From NCBI RefSeq assembly GCF_000231385.2, contig NC_018515.1:1076001-1140000 (forward strand): 64,000 bases of DNA, written 5' to 3'. The stretch is from Desulfosporosinus meridiei DSM 13257 (GTDB lineage: Bacteria; Bacillota; Desulfitobacteriia; Desulfitobacteriales; Desulfitobacteriaceae). Shown one piece after another: positions 34,597 through 43,361 of the stretch. Below the pieces are notes generated by a model. It saw only the letters and a program-made list of their open reading frames with translations, was not told the DNA's origin and searched no databases. Every line of letters starts with the position of its first letter. Position 1 is the stretch's first letter. The position numbers and the translations under genes are program-made.

Positions 34597-35571
34597 ATGA
34601 AAGGTAGAATATTTAGCGGAATGCGCCCAACTGGGGCTTTGCATATTGGGCACTTGAGTGTCATTCAAAATTGGGTGACCCTTCAGGACCAGTATGAGAG
34701 TTATTTTTCGATCGTTGATCTACATGCTTTGACGACGGGATACGAAGATAAATTGGACTTTCCAAGTTTACGTAGAGAAATAGCTTTAGATTGGCTCAGT
34801 GTCGGAATTGATCCTCAAAAGAGTGCTATCTTTCTTCAATCTGATGTCAAAGAGCACGCGGAACTTCATTTGCTTTTTTCAATGTTCACTCCTCTGTCTT
34901 GGCTTGAAAGAGTACCCACCTACAAGGATCAGATTCAACAATTAAGTCAACAGGGTAAGGAACTGGGTACATATGGTTTCTTGGGGTACCCTCTTTTGAT
35001 GGCAGCAGATATTTTGGTCTATAAAGCAGATGTTGTACCTGTGGGTGAAGATCAAATTCCCCATGTTGAACTTTGTCGAGAAATTGCTCGTCGTTTTAAT
35101 CATCTTTATGGAACAGCCTTTCCTGAACCGAAGGCTTTAATAGGCAAAGTCCCTCTCCTGCCGGGGGTAGATGGACGGAAAATGAGTAAGAGCTATCATA
35201 ATGCAATATCCTTGACGGCTTCTCCTGAGGAGATTAAGACCCGGGTACAACAAATGGTAACCGATCCGGCTCGGCTGCGTAAAGATGACCCCGGACATCC
35301 CGAAGTGTGCGTTGTTCATAAATTTCATAAAATCTACACTCCTGAAGTAGCAGACATCGAAGAAAAATGTCGAGCTGGAAAAGTAGGCTGTGTCGCTTGT
35401 AAACGGAATCTGGCAGAAAATCTAGAGAAGTTAATTAGTCCGTTTAGGGAAAGGCGTTCCTATTGGGAAGAACCCGGCCGAGTTGAAAAAGTTTTAGAAG
35501 AGGGTGCTATACGCGCCCGGGAAACAACCTCACAGACAATGAAAGAAGTTCGCCACCTTATGGGGTTATAA
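34597..35571 (+). CDS. trpS: Tryptophanyl-tRNA synthetase
   Basis: This class I synthetase charges tRNA-Trp. The 324-residue protein has the HIGH-like signature ALHIGHLSV near residue 12 and the KMSKS loop GRKMSKSYHN near 192, with the usual spacing and length. ATG 34597 follows AGAAGGGA. The stop is directly followed by the scpA start with no gap. No T-box leader was recognised in the short upstream gap. Confidence 0.95.
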   Translation: MKGRIFSGMRPTGALHIGHLSVIQNWVTLQDQYESYFSIVDLHALTTGYEDKLDFPSLRREIALDWLSVGIDPQKSAIFLQSDVKEHAELHLLFSMFTPLSWLERVPTYKDQIQQLSQQGKELGTYGFLGYPLLMAADILVYKADVVPVGEDQIPHVELCREIARRFNHLYGTAFPEPKALIGKVPLLPGVDGRKMSKSYHNAISLTASPEEIKTRVQQMVTDPARLRKDDPGHPEVCVVHKFHKIYTPEVADIEEKCRAGKVGCVACKRNLAENLEKLISPFRERRSYWEEPGRVEKVLEEGAIRARETTSQTMKEVRHLMGL

Positions 35572-36339
35572 ATGGAACGTGAGAATAACAGTCCTCAATT
35601 TGAACTTCCGGCCTACCAAGGCCCCCTTGATTTATTATTAACTCTCATACAACAAGAAAAAGTGGATATTTATGATATCCCTATTGCCCGAATTGCTGAC
35701 CAGTTCGTAGATGTCGTGCGTCGGATGGAATCTATGGACATGGAAGTAACTACTGAATTTCTGGTTCTTGCAGCCCAATTACTTTATATCAAATCAAGAG
35801 AACTCTTGCCAAAACCCCCTAAAAGTGAAGAGACTCCCAGAGAAGAAGAAGATTTACGCCAGGAACTGGTTGAGCGCTTGATTGCTTATCGAGCATTCAA
35901 ACAAGCGGCTAAGGTTTTTGAAAGTATAGAAACCTCATCGGGACGATCTTACTATCGAGAAGTTAATATTGAGGGGTTATTAGCAGATGTCAAGCCGGAA
36001 GATCCCTTAAAGGGGATAAGCTTTGACGATCTTTGGCAAGCATTTTGTCGAGTTATCGAACGGGCTGAAAAAGGGGAAGAAATCACCTATGTTGAACCGG
36101 ACGAAATTGCCATTGACCTGATGCTCGCGGATGTATTGCGCCGTGTTCTGCTTCATCCTAAAGGGCTTCGCTTCAATCAGCTTATGAGAATTGGAACGCG
36201 CATGGAAATAATTGTATCCTTCCTTGCGCTTTTAGAACTTTTAAAGTCAGGAAAGGTGCGTGCTGAGCAAGCAACGCTGCTCAGCGAAATAATGCTTTAT
36301 CCAACAGAAAAGGCTTGGGAATTTACAGAAGAGGAGTAG
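35572..36339 (+). CDS. scpA: Segregation and condensation protein A
   Basis: ScpA is the kleisin subunit bridging SMC heads in the bacterial condensin. The 255-residue protein starts with FELPAYQGPLDLLLTLIQQEKVDIYDIPIA, split here as the typical N-terminal SMC-neck-binding domain. It has an acidic linker near residues 80-100 and a C-terminal winged helix that binds the SMC cap. It begins right after the trpS stop and ends 7 nt before scpB. Confidence 0.94.
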   Translation: MERENNSPQFELPAYQGPLDLLLTLIQQEKVDIYDIPIARIADQFVDVVRRMESMDMEVTTEFLVLAAQLLYIKSRELLPKPPKSEETPREEEDLRQELVERLIAYRAFKQAAKVFESIETSSGRSYYREVNIEGLLADVKPEDPLKGISFDDLWQAFCRVIERAEKGEEITYVEPDEIAIDLMLADVLRRVLLHPKGLRFNQLMRIGTRMEIIVSFLALLELLKSGKVRAEQATLLSEIMLYPTEKAWEFTEEE

Positions 36340-36346
36340 ATGGAAT

Positions 36347-36898
36347 TTGCTGTTTAGGGAGCCGGAAACAGCTGCCTTAGAGGCTCTTTTATTTGTTGCC
36401 AAGGATCCCCTTACTCTTGTACAGCTCAGTGAGATTCTGGAGTTAGACATAGCTAAAATTGAAGAGCTTCTTTATGAATTACGAACGCGATATGGTATTG
36501 ACTCCTGCGGATTAGCCTTGCTGGAAATGAATGGAGGCTTCAAATTAGGAACTAAGCCAGAAGTGGCCCGTTATATAGAAATCCTATACAAGCAGCCCGC
36601 CCAGGCTTTGTCTAATGCAGCCCTGGAAGTACTTTCTATAATCGCTTACAAACAACCTGTAACAAGAGGTGAAGTAGACTTCATCAGAGGCGTCCAATCG
36701 GATCGGGCCCTAGCAACCTTAGTGGAAAAAGGTCTTGTTAAAGATGTGGGACGTAAAGATGGCCCCGGGAGACCTATCCTTTATGCTACAACAGAGCAGT
36801 TTCTCCTGCATTTTGGGTTGCGTTCCTTAAATGATTTGCCCGAGTTAGAAACAGAGTATTTAAGCAATGATGAGGTGGCAAGCACACAAGAAGAATAA
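36347..36898 (+). CDS. scpB: Segregation and condensation protein B
   Basis: ScpB dimers bind the central part of ScpA in the SMC complex. The 183-residue protein has tandem winged helices: ALEALLFVAKDPLTLVQLSEIL near residue 7 and the conserved ALEVLSIIAYKQPVTRGEVD near 90, plus GRPILYATTEQFLLHFGL near 143. The start is TTG 36347 with AGGAG upstream. It closes the trpS-scpA-scpB unit at a terminator. In Bacillus dacB and spmAB follow; here dacB is missing and spmAB lies 3 kb further on. Confidence 0.93.
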   Translation: MLFREPETAALEALLFVAKDPLTLVQLSEILELDIAKIEELLYELRTRYGIDSCGLALLEMNGGFKLGTKPEVARYIEILYKQPAQALSNAALEVLSIIAYKQPVTRGEVDFIRGVQSDRALATLVEKGLVKDVGRKDGPGRPILYATTEQFLLHFGLRSLNDLPELETEYLSNDEVASTQEE

Positions 36899-36910
36899 AT
36901 CCTCGATTCT

Positions 36911-36957
36911 AAAAGAGCAATCTCCAATTAGATTTTCTAAGAGGAGATTGCTTTTTC
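36911..36957 (+). terminator. Terminator after scpB
   Basis: AAAAGAGCAATCTCC pairs with GGAGATTGCTTTTT around a 16-nt loop. It may serve both directions, facing the minus-strand DUF4474 gene. Confidence 0.85.
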
Positions 36958-37001
36958 ATATATAGAATAAGTTGTAGGGGTTTTCTATGGGACAGGAAAT
37001 A

Positions 37002-37910
37002 CTAGTTATCTTCACTGAGTACTCGAGAGGCGAGGTAGGTTGCCACTGCAACCAGAAAAACTAGTAATACGGTTTCGTAAATCCCAAACAAGGGTTTTGC
37101 CTTGCCCATTTTAATTATTTTTTGATAAAGCTCCGGGGCCTGTTCTTCAATGGCGTTTACTTTATCTTGCAAATTATCAAGACCTTGGGTGATTTCTTGG
37201 TATTTAGCACAGAATAATTCGTTTTTTCTTTGTATAATCCGGTCAGTGGTGGACGTACGAGTTACTGGTTGCTCGGAGTGAGGAGTAGCATATAAAAAGC
37301 TAACGGAGTTTCCGTTTATCGTTAAGTCCGCCTTTGAGTACCCTGCATTATAAAGGCCGGAAATAAAGGCATCACGCATAAGCCTGTTTTTCAAATTAAT
37401 GTTTATATCCATAGTTAATTCTGAAGGTTCGGAGAACTCACCAAGTTTAAAGCCGGTTAACCACCAATGCTCCCCTTCTCGTCTAAAAAGAACTTTTCCG
37501 TTTTTCCTTAATACAAACGACATTTGTAGAAGATCAGAATCGCTTGCACAGTTGTAAAAAGTACCTGTAAAAAATCCTGGTATTTTTAAATCAAATGCTT
37601 CGGTGTAAACTCCAATTTCTCCTCCGGAAACTAAATCATATTGTCCTTTCCACAAACCAATCATCCATTTTTTGTTGTTATATTCGAAATGAATAGGTTC
37701 ACAATCGATGATCATTCCTAAAGGAGCTGCCGCTTCATCAAAAAGGCGACAGTATCCAATCTTTCTCTGCCATGGATTCATCGTTGAATAGAAAATATCT
37801 TGCACTGAGTCATAATCGTATCCTGCTATTTCAACAACTTTATCTAATTCTGAGTTCGTCATTCCCTTAGCTATAAAGCCGGAATTGTCATTTTTTATTT
37901 GAATGGACAT
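37002..37910 (-). CDS. DUF4474 domain protein with C-terminal membrane anchor
   Basis: The 302-residue protein has a DUF4474-type domain, recognised by GYDYDSVQDIFYSTMNPWQR (about residues 29-48), then the continuing RKIGYCRLFDEAAAPLGMIIDCEP, GLWKGQYDLVSGGEIGVY and GEHWWLTGFKLGE. A helical region (about 225-265) leads to one membrane segment near the end (about 277-296), so it looks tail-anchored. The function is unknown; the domain is common in clostridia. Start ATG 37910 follows AAGGGGGGATAGG. A copy of the structured repeat lies 117 nt upstream, in the same orientation. Confidence 0.75.
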   Translation of the reverse strand: MSIQIKNDNSGFIAKGMTNSELDKVVEIAGYDYDSVQDIFYSTMNPWQRKIGYCRLFDEAAAPLGMIIDCEPIHFEYNNKKWMIGLWKGQYDLVSGGEIGVYTEAFDLKIPGFFTGTFYNCASDSDLLQMSFVLRKNGKVLFRREGEHWWLTGFKLGEFSEPSELTMDININLKNRLMRDAFISGLYNAGYSKADLTINGNSVSFLYATPHSEQPVTRTSTTDRIIQRKNELFCAKYQEITQGLDNLQDKVNAIEEQAPELYQKIIKMGKAKPLFGIYETVLLVFLVAVATYLASRVLSEDN

Positions 37911-38026
37911 ACCTATCCCCCCTTAGTACATATTATTGGCGCTAGGCCTACTAAGGTGCATGAAATTGTCAAATTTGTTGATTATTATGCTTAAGGGATT
38001 CATTATCAGGGTTCTTTTGAGAAGTC

Positions 38027-38301
38027 TTTATCCGATGACTACCAGCCGTAAGACTCCCATCTTCTATAAGTACGAAAGCATCCAGTGACAAAACCCGGGT
38101 GAGGGTTTCGCCCAAGCCGCCTGCTCCAAAGAAAAGTATAACGGCGCAGGTTGCTTTCGCCGAACCGCAAACTAAACAGAACAACTTTAGCGGTGAGGAT
38201 GAGATAACGACTGCTACGTCCCTGGATGAGTTCCTCTAAGCTTCAGCTGGAGTAAGTATTCCTCTTAGGAAAACTCCATCTGAAGCTAAGAGTCACTTGA
38301 T
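38027..38301 (-). repeat. Dispersed structured repeat, copy 2, upstream of the DUF4474 gene
   Basis: This 275-bp element reads on the minus strand and matches 10681-10956. Here the 5' inverted repeat is better paired (16 of 18 positions: CTTAGCTTCAG...TGGAGT against ACTCCAGCTGAAGC...). The CGAAACCC/GGGTTTTG hairpin keeps pairing through a G-U where copy 1 has G-C. A TTG-started frame of 71 codons crosses it but does not behave as coding sequence. It fills most of the roughly 500-nt space between the small membrane peptide gene and the DUF4474 gene. Confidence 0.85.
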
Positions 38302-38333
38302 CGCCGTAAACAAGTAATTCAATAGAAATGCCA

Positions 38334-38380
38334 GAAAGATGAGAGTGTAACCTGTTAAAATGTTACACCGCTCATCTTTC
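38334..38380 (-). terminator. Hairpin downstream of the 41-residue peptide gene
   Basis: Arms of 18-19 nt (GAAAGATGAG...GTGTAAC and complement) enclose a 10-nt loop. It lies 27 nt after the minus-strand small gene stop. The T-tract is poor on both strands, so termination is likely but not certain. Confidence 0.6.
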
Positions 38381-38407
38381 TTGCTTGTAGATTCCACGTT
38401 GATTCAG

Positions 38408-38533
38408 CTAATATTTTCTTTCAATTGCCATGCCTAACATTATCATACCAACTACAGCAAACACATGAAAGATAAACCAGCCCGGCTCCAGAAAACTAAA
38501 TGTGCCAGGATCAACTTTTCTTAATTTCATCAT
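38408..38533 (-). CDS. 41-residue single-span membrane peptide, unknown
   Basis: This small gene runs from ATG 38533 to TAG 38408. The peptide starts MMKLRKVDPGTFSFLEPG and continues into one hydrophobic helix (WFIFHVFAVVGMIMLGMAI) with a charged ERKY end. A GGAGG site at 38542-38546 is 8 nt before the start, and a hairpin follows the stop, which supports a true gene. No family is recognised. It lies between the repeat and ytfI and is divergent from ytfI. Confidence 0.6.
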   Translation of the reverse strand: MMKLRKVDPGTFSFLEPGWFIFHVFAVVGMIMLGMAIERKY

Positions 38534-38729
38534 AGTTGAAACCTCCATTTCTCCTAATTTGCGACAGGTTAGTTTTTGTAGTATTCGGGTTAAAATACAG
38601 GTGTCAGGAAGGAAATACTTTCTAGATAGATATTATTATTTGCTTATTGAATAATTAAGCCCTATTTGGGGAATCTTACCCTTTTAGGGTTAGTCTCCAG
38701 GACGATGTATGATGTACGGAGGGGTTGGA

Positions 38730-39374
38730 GTGCGGGTTTTAGCTTTTTTGCTCGCGATGCTTATATTACTTCTAATCAGCTTTGCCTTAAAAATACGAGT
38801 GGATTTTCGTTATAGACGCATTGCAGAAGAAGATCATATAGATATAGATTTCAGGGCCTTTAATGGGATTTGGCGAGCAAATTATCAAATTCCAACCCTT
38901 CAATTGGAATGGGAAAAAGGACCTCAAGTTGAATTTGAGCAGGTGGCAGAGTCAAAAGGTGGGGTTCGCAAGAGTACAACCGAGGCTCGTGTCCGGTATA
39001 TACGGCGAGGCTTTCTTAGTAGGTTGTGGCAAAATATTCCATTGATTACCAAGCATTTAAAGCACCTCAAAAGCCAATTCTATAGAGGGATCCATTGTAA
39101 GTCTATCAATTGGCGAGTGGAAATTGGATACAAAGATGCTTGTCATACGGCAATTGCAGCTGGGTCTTTTTGGGCTATGTTTGGGTTTGCACTCTCCTAT
39201 CTTTATCGACAAGTGACTATAGAAGTAAAGTCTCCAAATATAGTAGTTGTTCCTCAGTTTAAAAAAGAAGGCTTCTTTTGTGACATTCAATGCATATTCC
39301 ACCTAAGAATAGGTCATATTATTTTTGTAGGACTGAGGTTATTACGAACGTTCAAGCGGGGTATAAGGGGGTAG
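38730..39374 (+). CDS. YtfI-like DUF2953 protein
   Basis: GTG 38730 (MRVLAFLLAML) is preferred because GGAGGGG lies 5-6 nt before it; ATG 38709 in the same frame has no site. The 214-residue protein has one N-terminal membrane helix followed by a DUF2953 region (KIRVDFRYRR...) and ends in a basic tail. In Bacillus ytfI is directly upstream of ytfJ, as here (7 nt gap), and both are sporulation-associated. The biochemical role is unknown. Confidence 0.75.
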   Translation: MRVLAFLLAMLILLLISFALKIRVDFRYRRIAEEDHIDIDFRAFNGIWRANYQIPTLQLEWEKGPQVEFEQVAESKGGVRKSTTEARVRYIRRGFLSRLWQNIPLITKHLKHLKSQFYRGIHCKSINWRVEIGYKDACHTAIAAGSFWAMFGFALSYLYRQVTIEVKSPNIVVVPQFKKEGFFCDIQCIFHLRIGHIIFVGLRLLRTFKRGIRG

Positions 39375-39381
39375 ACAACAC

Positions 39382-39825
39382 ATGGGGAATCATCCGATTG
39401 AATCATTAATGAAAACTGCTATGGAAAGCATCCAACAAATCGTTGACGTGAATACGATCGTCGGCGACCCGGTCGAGGCCCATGACGGCTCTGTGATAAT
39501 TCCAATTTCAAAAGTTTCTTGCGGCTTTGCGGCAGGCGGAAGTGAATTTGCTCCGCCGGATGACAAAGATTCCGGACATAATGGGGGTGGAACGCCTGGG
39601 CAAGGACCAGCGTTGCCATTTGGTGGAGGTGCCGGGGCCGGAGTATCCGTTCAACCGGTAGGGTTTTTAGTAGTAGGCAACGGCAACATCCGACTTCTCC
39701 CAGTCGATAGCAATGTAGTAGTAGATCGACTGATTGATACTGTTCCGGATTTATTAGAGAAGCTTGGCGGAATGTTTCAAAAGAAAAAGAGAACCACGGA
39801 CGATATTATTATCGCTCGCGACTAG
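39382..39825 (+). CDS. ytfJ: GerW family sporulation protein YtfJ
   Basis: The 147-residue protein begins HPIESLMKTAMESIQQIVDVN and has the family core DGSVIIPISKVSCGFAAGGSEF near residue 35. A Gly-rich stretch (about 62-92) and VQPVGFLVVGNGNIRLLPV follow. YtfJ/GerW is needed for normal spore germination in Bacillus. A GGGGGTAG site precedes ATG 39382, and a terminator follows. Confidence 0.92.
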   Translation: MGNHPIESLMKTAMESIQQIVDVNTIVGDPVEAHDGSVIIPISKVSCGFAAGGSEFAPPDDKDSGHNGGGTPGQGPALPFGGGAGAGVSVQPVGFLVVGNGNIRLLPVDSNVVVDRLIDTVPDLLEKLGGMFQKKKRTTDDIIIARD

Positions 39826-39854
39826 AATAAATCGCCATTAGAATAAGATTAGCA

Positions 39855-39884
39855 GAAAGAACGGGATATCTCGTTCTTTTTTGT
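39855..39884 (+). terminator. Terminator after ytfJ
   Basis: AAAGAACG and CGTTCTTT arms with an 8-nt loop are followed by TTTTTTG. Confidence 0.8.
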
Positions 39885-39919
39885 TTGTCCTTTTCATACA
39901 TTTAGGCAGGGGGTGAGAA

Positions 39920-40501
39920 ATGGTTAATCTCATCTGGCTTTTAATGTTGGCAATAGGTATAGTCGTCGCTGCTTTGAACGGACACATAGAATCTGTCACC
40001 ACATCTGCAATGAAGGCTGCAGAACTGGGAGTAGAGGTTGCTATTGAACTAATCGGAGTAATGAGTTTATGGTTAGGTCTAATGCGTTTGGCTGAGGAAG
40101 CAGGTTTAGTTAAAGGAATTGCGCGGATTTTTGGGCCGGCAATTCGTCGTCTATTTCCATCTCTTAGACCAGATAGCAAAGCTCTAGGTGCCATAATTAT
40201 GAATCTGAGTGCGAATATATTAGGTTTAGGTAATGCCGCAACTCCTTTTGGACTTAAGGCCATGCAAGAACTTCAAAAAGAAAACCCGACACCTGATGTG
40301 GCAAGTCCTGCGATGATCACTTTTCTGGCCTTGAATACCTCTTGTATTACTCTAATCCCGGCAACGATTATTGGTGTTCGCTTAAAAGCTAACTCTGTTA
40401 ATCCTACTGAGATTATTGGAACTACTATAGTTGCGACAGGATGTGCTATGTTCATGGCCATCTTTGTAGATTTCTTAATTCGTCGCAGGAGGAAGCTATG
40501 A
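39920..40501 (+). CDS. spmA: Spore maturation protein A
   Basis: This 193-residue nucleoside-recognition (Gate) domain membrane protein is required for spore core dehydration. It has the conserved segments VTTSAMKAAELGVEVAIELIG near residue 26 and NLSANILGLGNAATPFGLKA near 94, and several hydrophobic helices. The start ATG 39920 is behind AGGGGGTGAG. It overlaps spmB by four bases. Confidence 0.93.
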   Translation: MVNLIWLLMLAIGIVVAALNGHIESVTTSAMKAAELGVEVAIELIGVMSLWLGLMRLAEEAGLVKGIARIFGPAIRRLFPSLRPDSKALGAIIMNLSANILGLGNAATPFGLKAMQELQKENPTPDVASPAMITFLALNTSCITLIPATIIGVRLKANSVNPTEIIGTTIVATGCAMFMAIFVDFLIRRRRKL

Positions 40502-41037
40502 ACATAATCGCGGAGATATCCAGATGGGCCATACCGCTGCTCCTTTTACTTGTACCTATAGTGGCCTACATTCGAGGAGTTCCTGTTTACGAATCGTTTG
40601 TAGAGGGTGCGGAAGAAGGATTCAAAACAGGTGTGCGAATTTTGCCATTCTTAATCGGGATGCTTGTAGCAATTCGGGTGTTTGTTGATTCCGGTGCACT
40701 TAGTATTCTATCGCAATGGCTTCGGCCACTCATCAACATACTAGGATTAGACCCTGATTTTGCTGCGATTATCCCGTTAGCAATTATGCGTCCGTTAAGT
40801 GGTTCAGGTGCCTTGGGAGTAGCAACACAGTTAATTAATGAATACGGTCCCGATTCCTACATTGGTCGTTTAGCCTCAACATTGCAGGGAAGTACGGATA
40901 CAACTTTCTTTGTGTTAACGGTATATTTTGGTTCAGTGGGTATAAAAAAATATCGATACGCCCTAAAATTAGGTTTACTTGCGGATCTTATTGGTTTGAT
41001 CGTCTCAGTTTGGATAGTTACTAAAGTGTTTTATTGA
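40498..41037 (+). CDS. spmB: Spore maturation protein B
   Basis: ATG 40498 (MNIIAEISRWAIP) overlaps the spmA stop, behind GCAGGAGGAAG. The 179-residue membrane protein has the Gate-domain pattern YESFVEGAEEGFKTGVRILPF near residue 32 and IPLAIMRPLSGSGALGV near 98, and LQGSTDTTFFVLTVYFG near 136. It acts with SpmA in spore maturation. In Bacillus dacB precedes spmAB; that gene is absent here. Confidence 0.93.
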   Translation: MNIIAEISRWAIPLLLLLVPIVAYIRGVPVYESFVEGAEEGFKTGVRILPFLIGMLVAIRVFVDSGALSILSQWLRPLINILGLDPDFAAIIPLAIMRPLSGSGALGVATQLINEYGPDSYIGRLASTLQGSTDTTFFVLTVYFGSVGIKKYRYALKLGLLADLIGLIVSVWIVTKVFY

Positions 41038-41089
41038 TACGTACTTTGTGCATACTAACAATGAACCTAAAAAGGGGGCATTGTTTAGT

Positions 41090-41890
41090 ATGCTATATAT
41101 TGTTTTGCCAGCGTATAATGAGGATCAAGCACTTGCTGAACTATTAGAAGATATCAGAACAAACTGTGCACAGATTCCTCACCAGATCGTTATAGTTAAC
41201 GATGGAAGTACAGATCGTACTTTTGATATTGTTCAGCAATATACTCAAGACTACAATAATATACACGGAGTAAATCATGAGCAAAATAAGGGATTGGGGG
41301 CTGCTATTAACAGTGGCTTCCAATATGTTTTGAATCACTCTTATCTCATTAAAGATCATGACAAAAAAAATTGCGAGAATAAAATTTGTCCAGATATTGT
41401 CATCACAATGGATGCAGATAATACTCAACCGGCAAATTGTATTCCCTTACTTTATGAGGAAATCTGTTCAGGCTCAGACCTGGTTATTGCTTCGCGGTAT
41501 GTCCAAGGAGGAGAACAACATGGGCTTTCATTAGGGCGTCGGGGATTATCTTGGGGGGCTGGGAAAGTCATGCAATTATTTGCTCCTATCAAAGGTGTCC
41601 GTGATTATTCATGTGGATATCGGGCTTATCGTCTTAAGCTTCTGGCTGAGGGAACCCGCCAATATGGGCCGGATATAATTGTAAGTCGAAATTTTTCGGG
41701 GATGGTTGAATTGCTCTTGAAGATTGCTCCATTCGCAGAACGGATAACGGAAGTCCCCTTAAAACTTCACTATGAACTTAAAAAAGGTGCCAGTAAAATG
41801 CGAATTTGGGCTACAATTTGGGGCTACTTTCAACTTATTTACCAATTAAAACGTAATAAGTGGAGTACAGTAGAATGGGCCGAGGAATAA
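41090..41890 (+). CDS. Family 2 glycosyltransferase
   Basis: The protein has the GT2 start MLYIVLPAYNEDQALAELL, the VNDGSTDRTFD nucleotide-sugar motif and DADNTQ as the DXD element. It resembles polyprenyl-phosphate sugar transferases. No large C-terminal membrane domain is present. ATG 41090 is chosen. GTG 41048 and TTG 41081 are in frame, and the AAAGGGGG site lies between them, so the exact start is open. It overlaps the next gene by 16 nt, suggesting a two-step module: a lipid-linked sugar donor and a membrane transferase. Confidence 0.85.
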   Translation: MLYIVLPAYNEDQALAELLEDIRTNCAQIPHQIVIVNDGSTDRTFDIVQQYTQDYNNIHGVNHEQNKGLGAAINSGFQYVLNHSYLIKDHDKKNCENKICPDIVITMDADNTQPANCIPLLYEEICSGSDLVIASRYVQGGEQHGLSLGRRGLSWGAGKVMQLFAPIKGVRDYSCGYRAYRLKLLAEGTRQYGPDIIVSRNFSGMVELLLKIAPFAERITEVPLKLHYELKKGASKMRIWATIWGYFQLIYQLKRNKWSTVEWAEE

Positions 41891-43305
41891 ATCGTTTACT
41901 TTTAGCAGGAATTTTGCTAATGACTTTAGGACTTCGTCTGCGTGGAATCACGAATCCATTGCTTGATGACCAGGCATGGAGACAGGCAGATACAGCTAGC
42001 ATGGCTACTCATATGCTGGGAAATTTATTGAATTTCCCAAAGGTTTTCTTACCTCAGCTTAATTATGATGGGGTTATGCCTCAACATGTTGAGTTGGAGT
42101 TTCCCTTTTTACCATATGTATTAGCATGGACTTGGACAATTTTCGGTTGGACGGACTTATGGGGGCGGATCTGGTCAGTCTCTTTATCGTTGCTTACGGT
42201 GATAGGAATTTATGACCTGGGGCGAAGGATATTTAGTGAGCGAGTTGGACTTTTTGCCGCCGCGATTTACGCTATAATGCCTTTGTCAATTTATTATGGA
42301 AGAGTTGTCATGCCTGAACCTATGGCTCAAGCATGGAGTATCTGGGCCCTGGCTATGGTTTGGAGATGGAGAACTTCGCCAAAAGAGACTGGGAGTTGGC
42401 GAGCAGGCTTATTAATGGCTGGGGCAATCTTAGCTAAGCTTCCCCAGCTTATGCTGTTTCCCGTCGCCCTCCTATTAGGTTTTTGGCCATTGCAAGAACG
42501 GGTAAGGCAAATAATCCGCTATAGTTTGATTGTGCTTATTCCACCAATAGTTTATTATGTATGGGTACATTTTAATGTTGATTCTTCTAGTCAATTTGTT
42601 TCGGGAATATTAACTGAGCAAGTTGCCGGCTCAGCAAATATCAATTGGGAACTATTGGAGAAAAATGTCGAGCGTGGGTTTACAGATATTGTCGTATTTC
42701 TTTCTGGCCTGGGGCTGCTGCGTCTCTGTTTTTTTCGTTCACCGGCACGTTTAGCCTTTTGGGTTTGGGGGGGAATCAGCATTTTGTATATAGGCATAGT
42801 TTGTGCCCGTATTCCCTTAGATTATTACTTAGTGCCTGTTTTGCCTTTAGTTGCCCTATTAAGTGCTTACGCTATAGACTGTATTGCTAATTTACCTGGG
42901 ACTGTTATTGGGATTGTGCTTTTGGCCTTGATTAATAAGGGTACCTTTAGTGATTTAACCCCTAAGTATCAATGGAACCAAGAATACCTAAGTCAAGCCC
43001 AGTGGATAGTAGACCATACAGAAAACTCAAGTGTGTTAGTATTAAGCGATCCTCCGCCAATGACATTTTATTACGCTAGAAGAGTTGGATTTAGGTTGAA
43101 TACTGTCGATGACCAAGCCTCCTTTAATCTTTTGCAGCAGTTTCCGGGGGATTACCTAGTTCGTCTTCCTCACAGCGCACAGAATGAGAAGTTTTGGAGA
43201 AATGTTCAAGAACGGTATTCTGAAATTGGGCCGGGTATCTTTGATCTCAAGATTACTGAGACTTCTCCCTTGCTTCAGGATACAGATGTTCTTGGAACCC
43301 GATAG
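41875..43305 (+). CDS. ArnT/PMT-like (GT39/GT83) membrane glycosyltransferase
   Basis: The 476-residue multispanning protein carries the acidic first-loop motif DDQAWRQADTA (about residues 31-41), typical of lipid-phosphosugar-dependent transferases of the PMT/ArnT superfamily. Ten or more hydrophobic helices and a C-terminal extracytoplasmic domain follow. GTG 41860 is an alternative start; ATG 41875 is better spaced from GGAG. It probably uses the product of the preceding GT2 gene to glycosylate a lipid or surface protein. The acceptor is unknown. Confidence 0.82.
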   Translation: MGRGINRLLLAGILLMTLGLRLRGITNPLLDDQAWRQADTASMATHMLGNLLNFPKVFLPQLNYDGVMPQHVELEFPFLPYVLAWTWTIFGWTDLWGRIWSVSLSLLTVIGIYDLGRRIFSERVGLFAAAIYAIMPLSIYYGRVVMPEPMAQAWSIWALAMVWRWRTSPKETGSWRAGLLMAGAILAKLPQLMLFPVALLLGFWPLQERVRQIIRYSLIVLIPPIVYYVWVHFNVDSSSQFVSGILTEQVAGSANINWELLEKNVERGFTDIVVFLSGLGLLRLCFFRSPARLAFWVWGGISILYIGIVCARIPLDYYLVPVLPLVALLSAYAIDCIANLPGTVIGIVLLALINKGTFSDLTPKYQWNQEYLSQAQWIVDHTENSSVLVLSDPPPMTFYYARRVGFRLNTVDDQASFNLLQQFPGDYLVRLPHSAQNEKFWRNVQERYSEIGPGIFDLKITETSPLLQDTDVLGTR

Positions 43306-43361
43306 AGTAATTACCTACTATAAATTAAAACGCTAGCAGCGATAAATAGAAAGGAAGAACA

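Noticed and set aside
39838-40263. Minus-strand 141-codon frame over spmA
   Set aside because: It is the complement of a conserved membrane protein gene and has a biased composition with no initiation signal.
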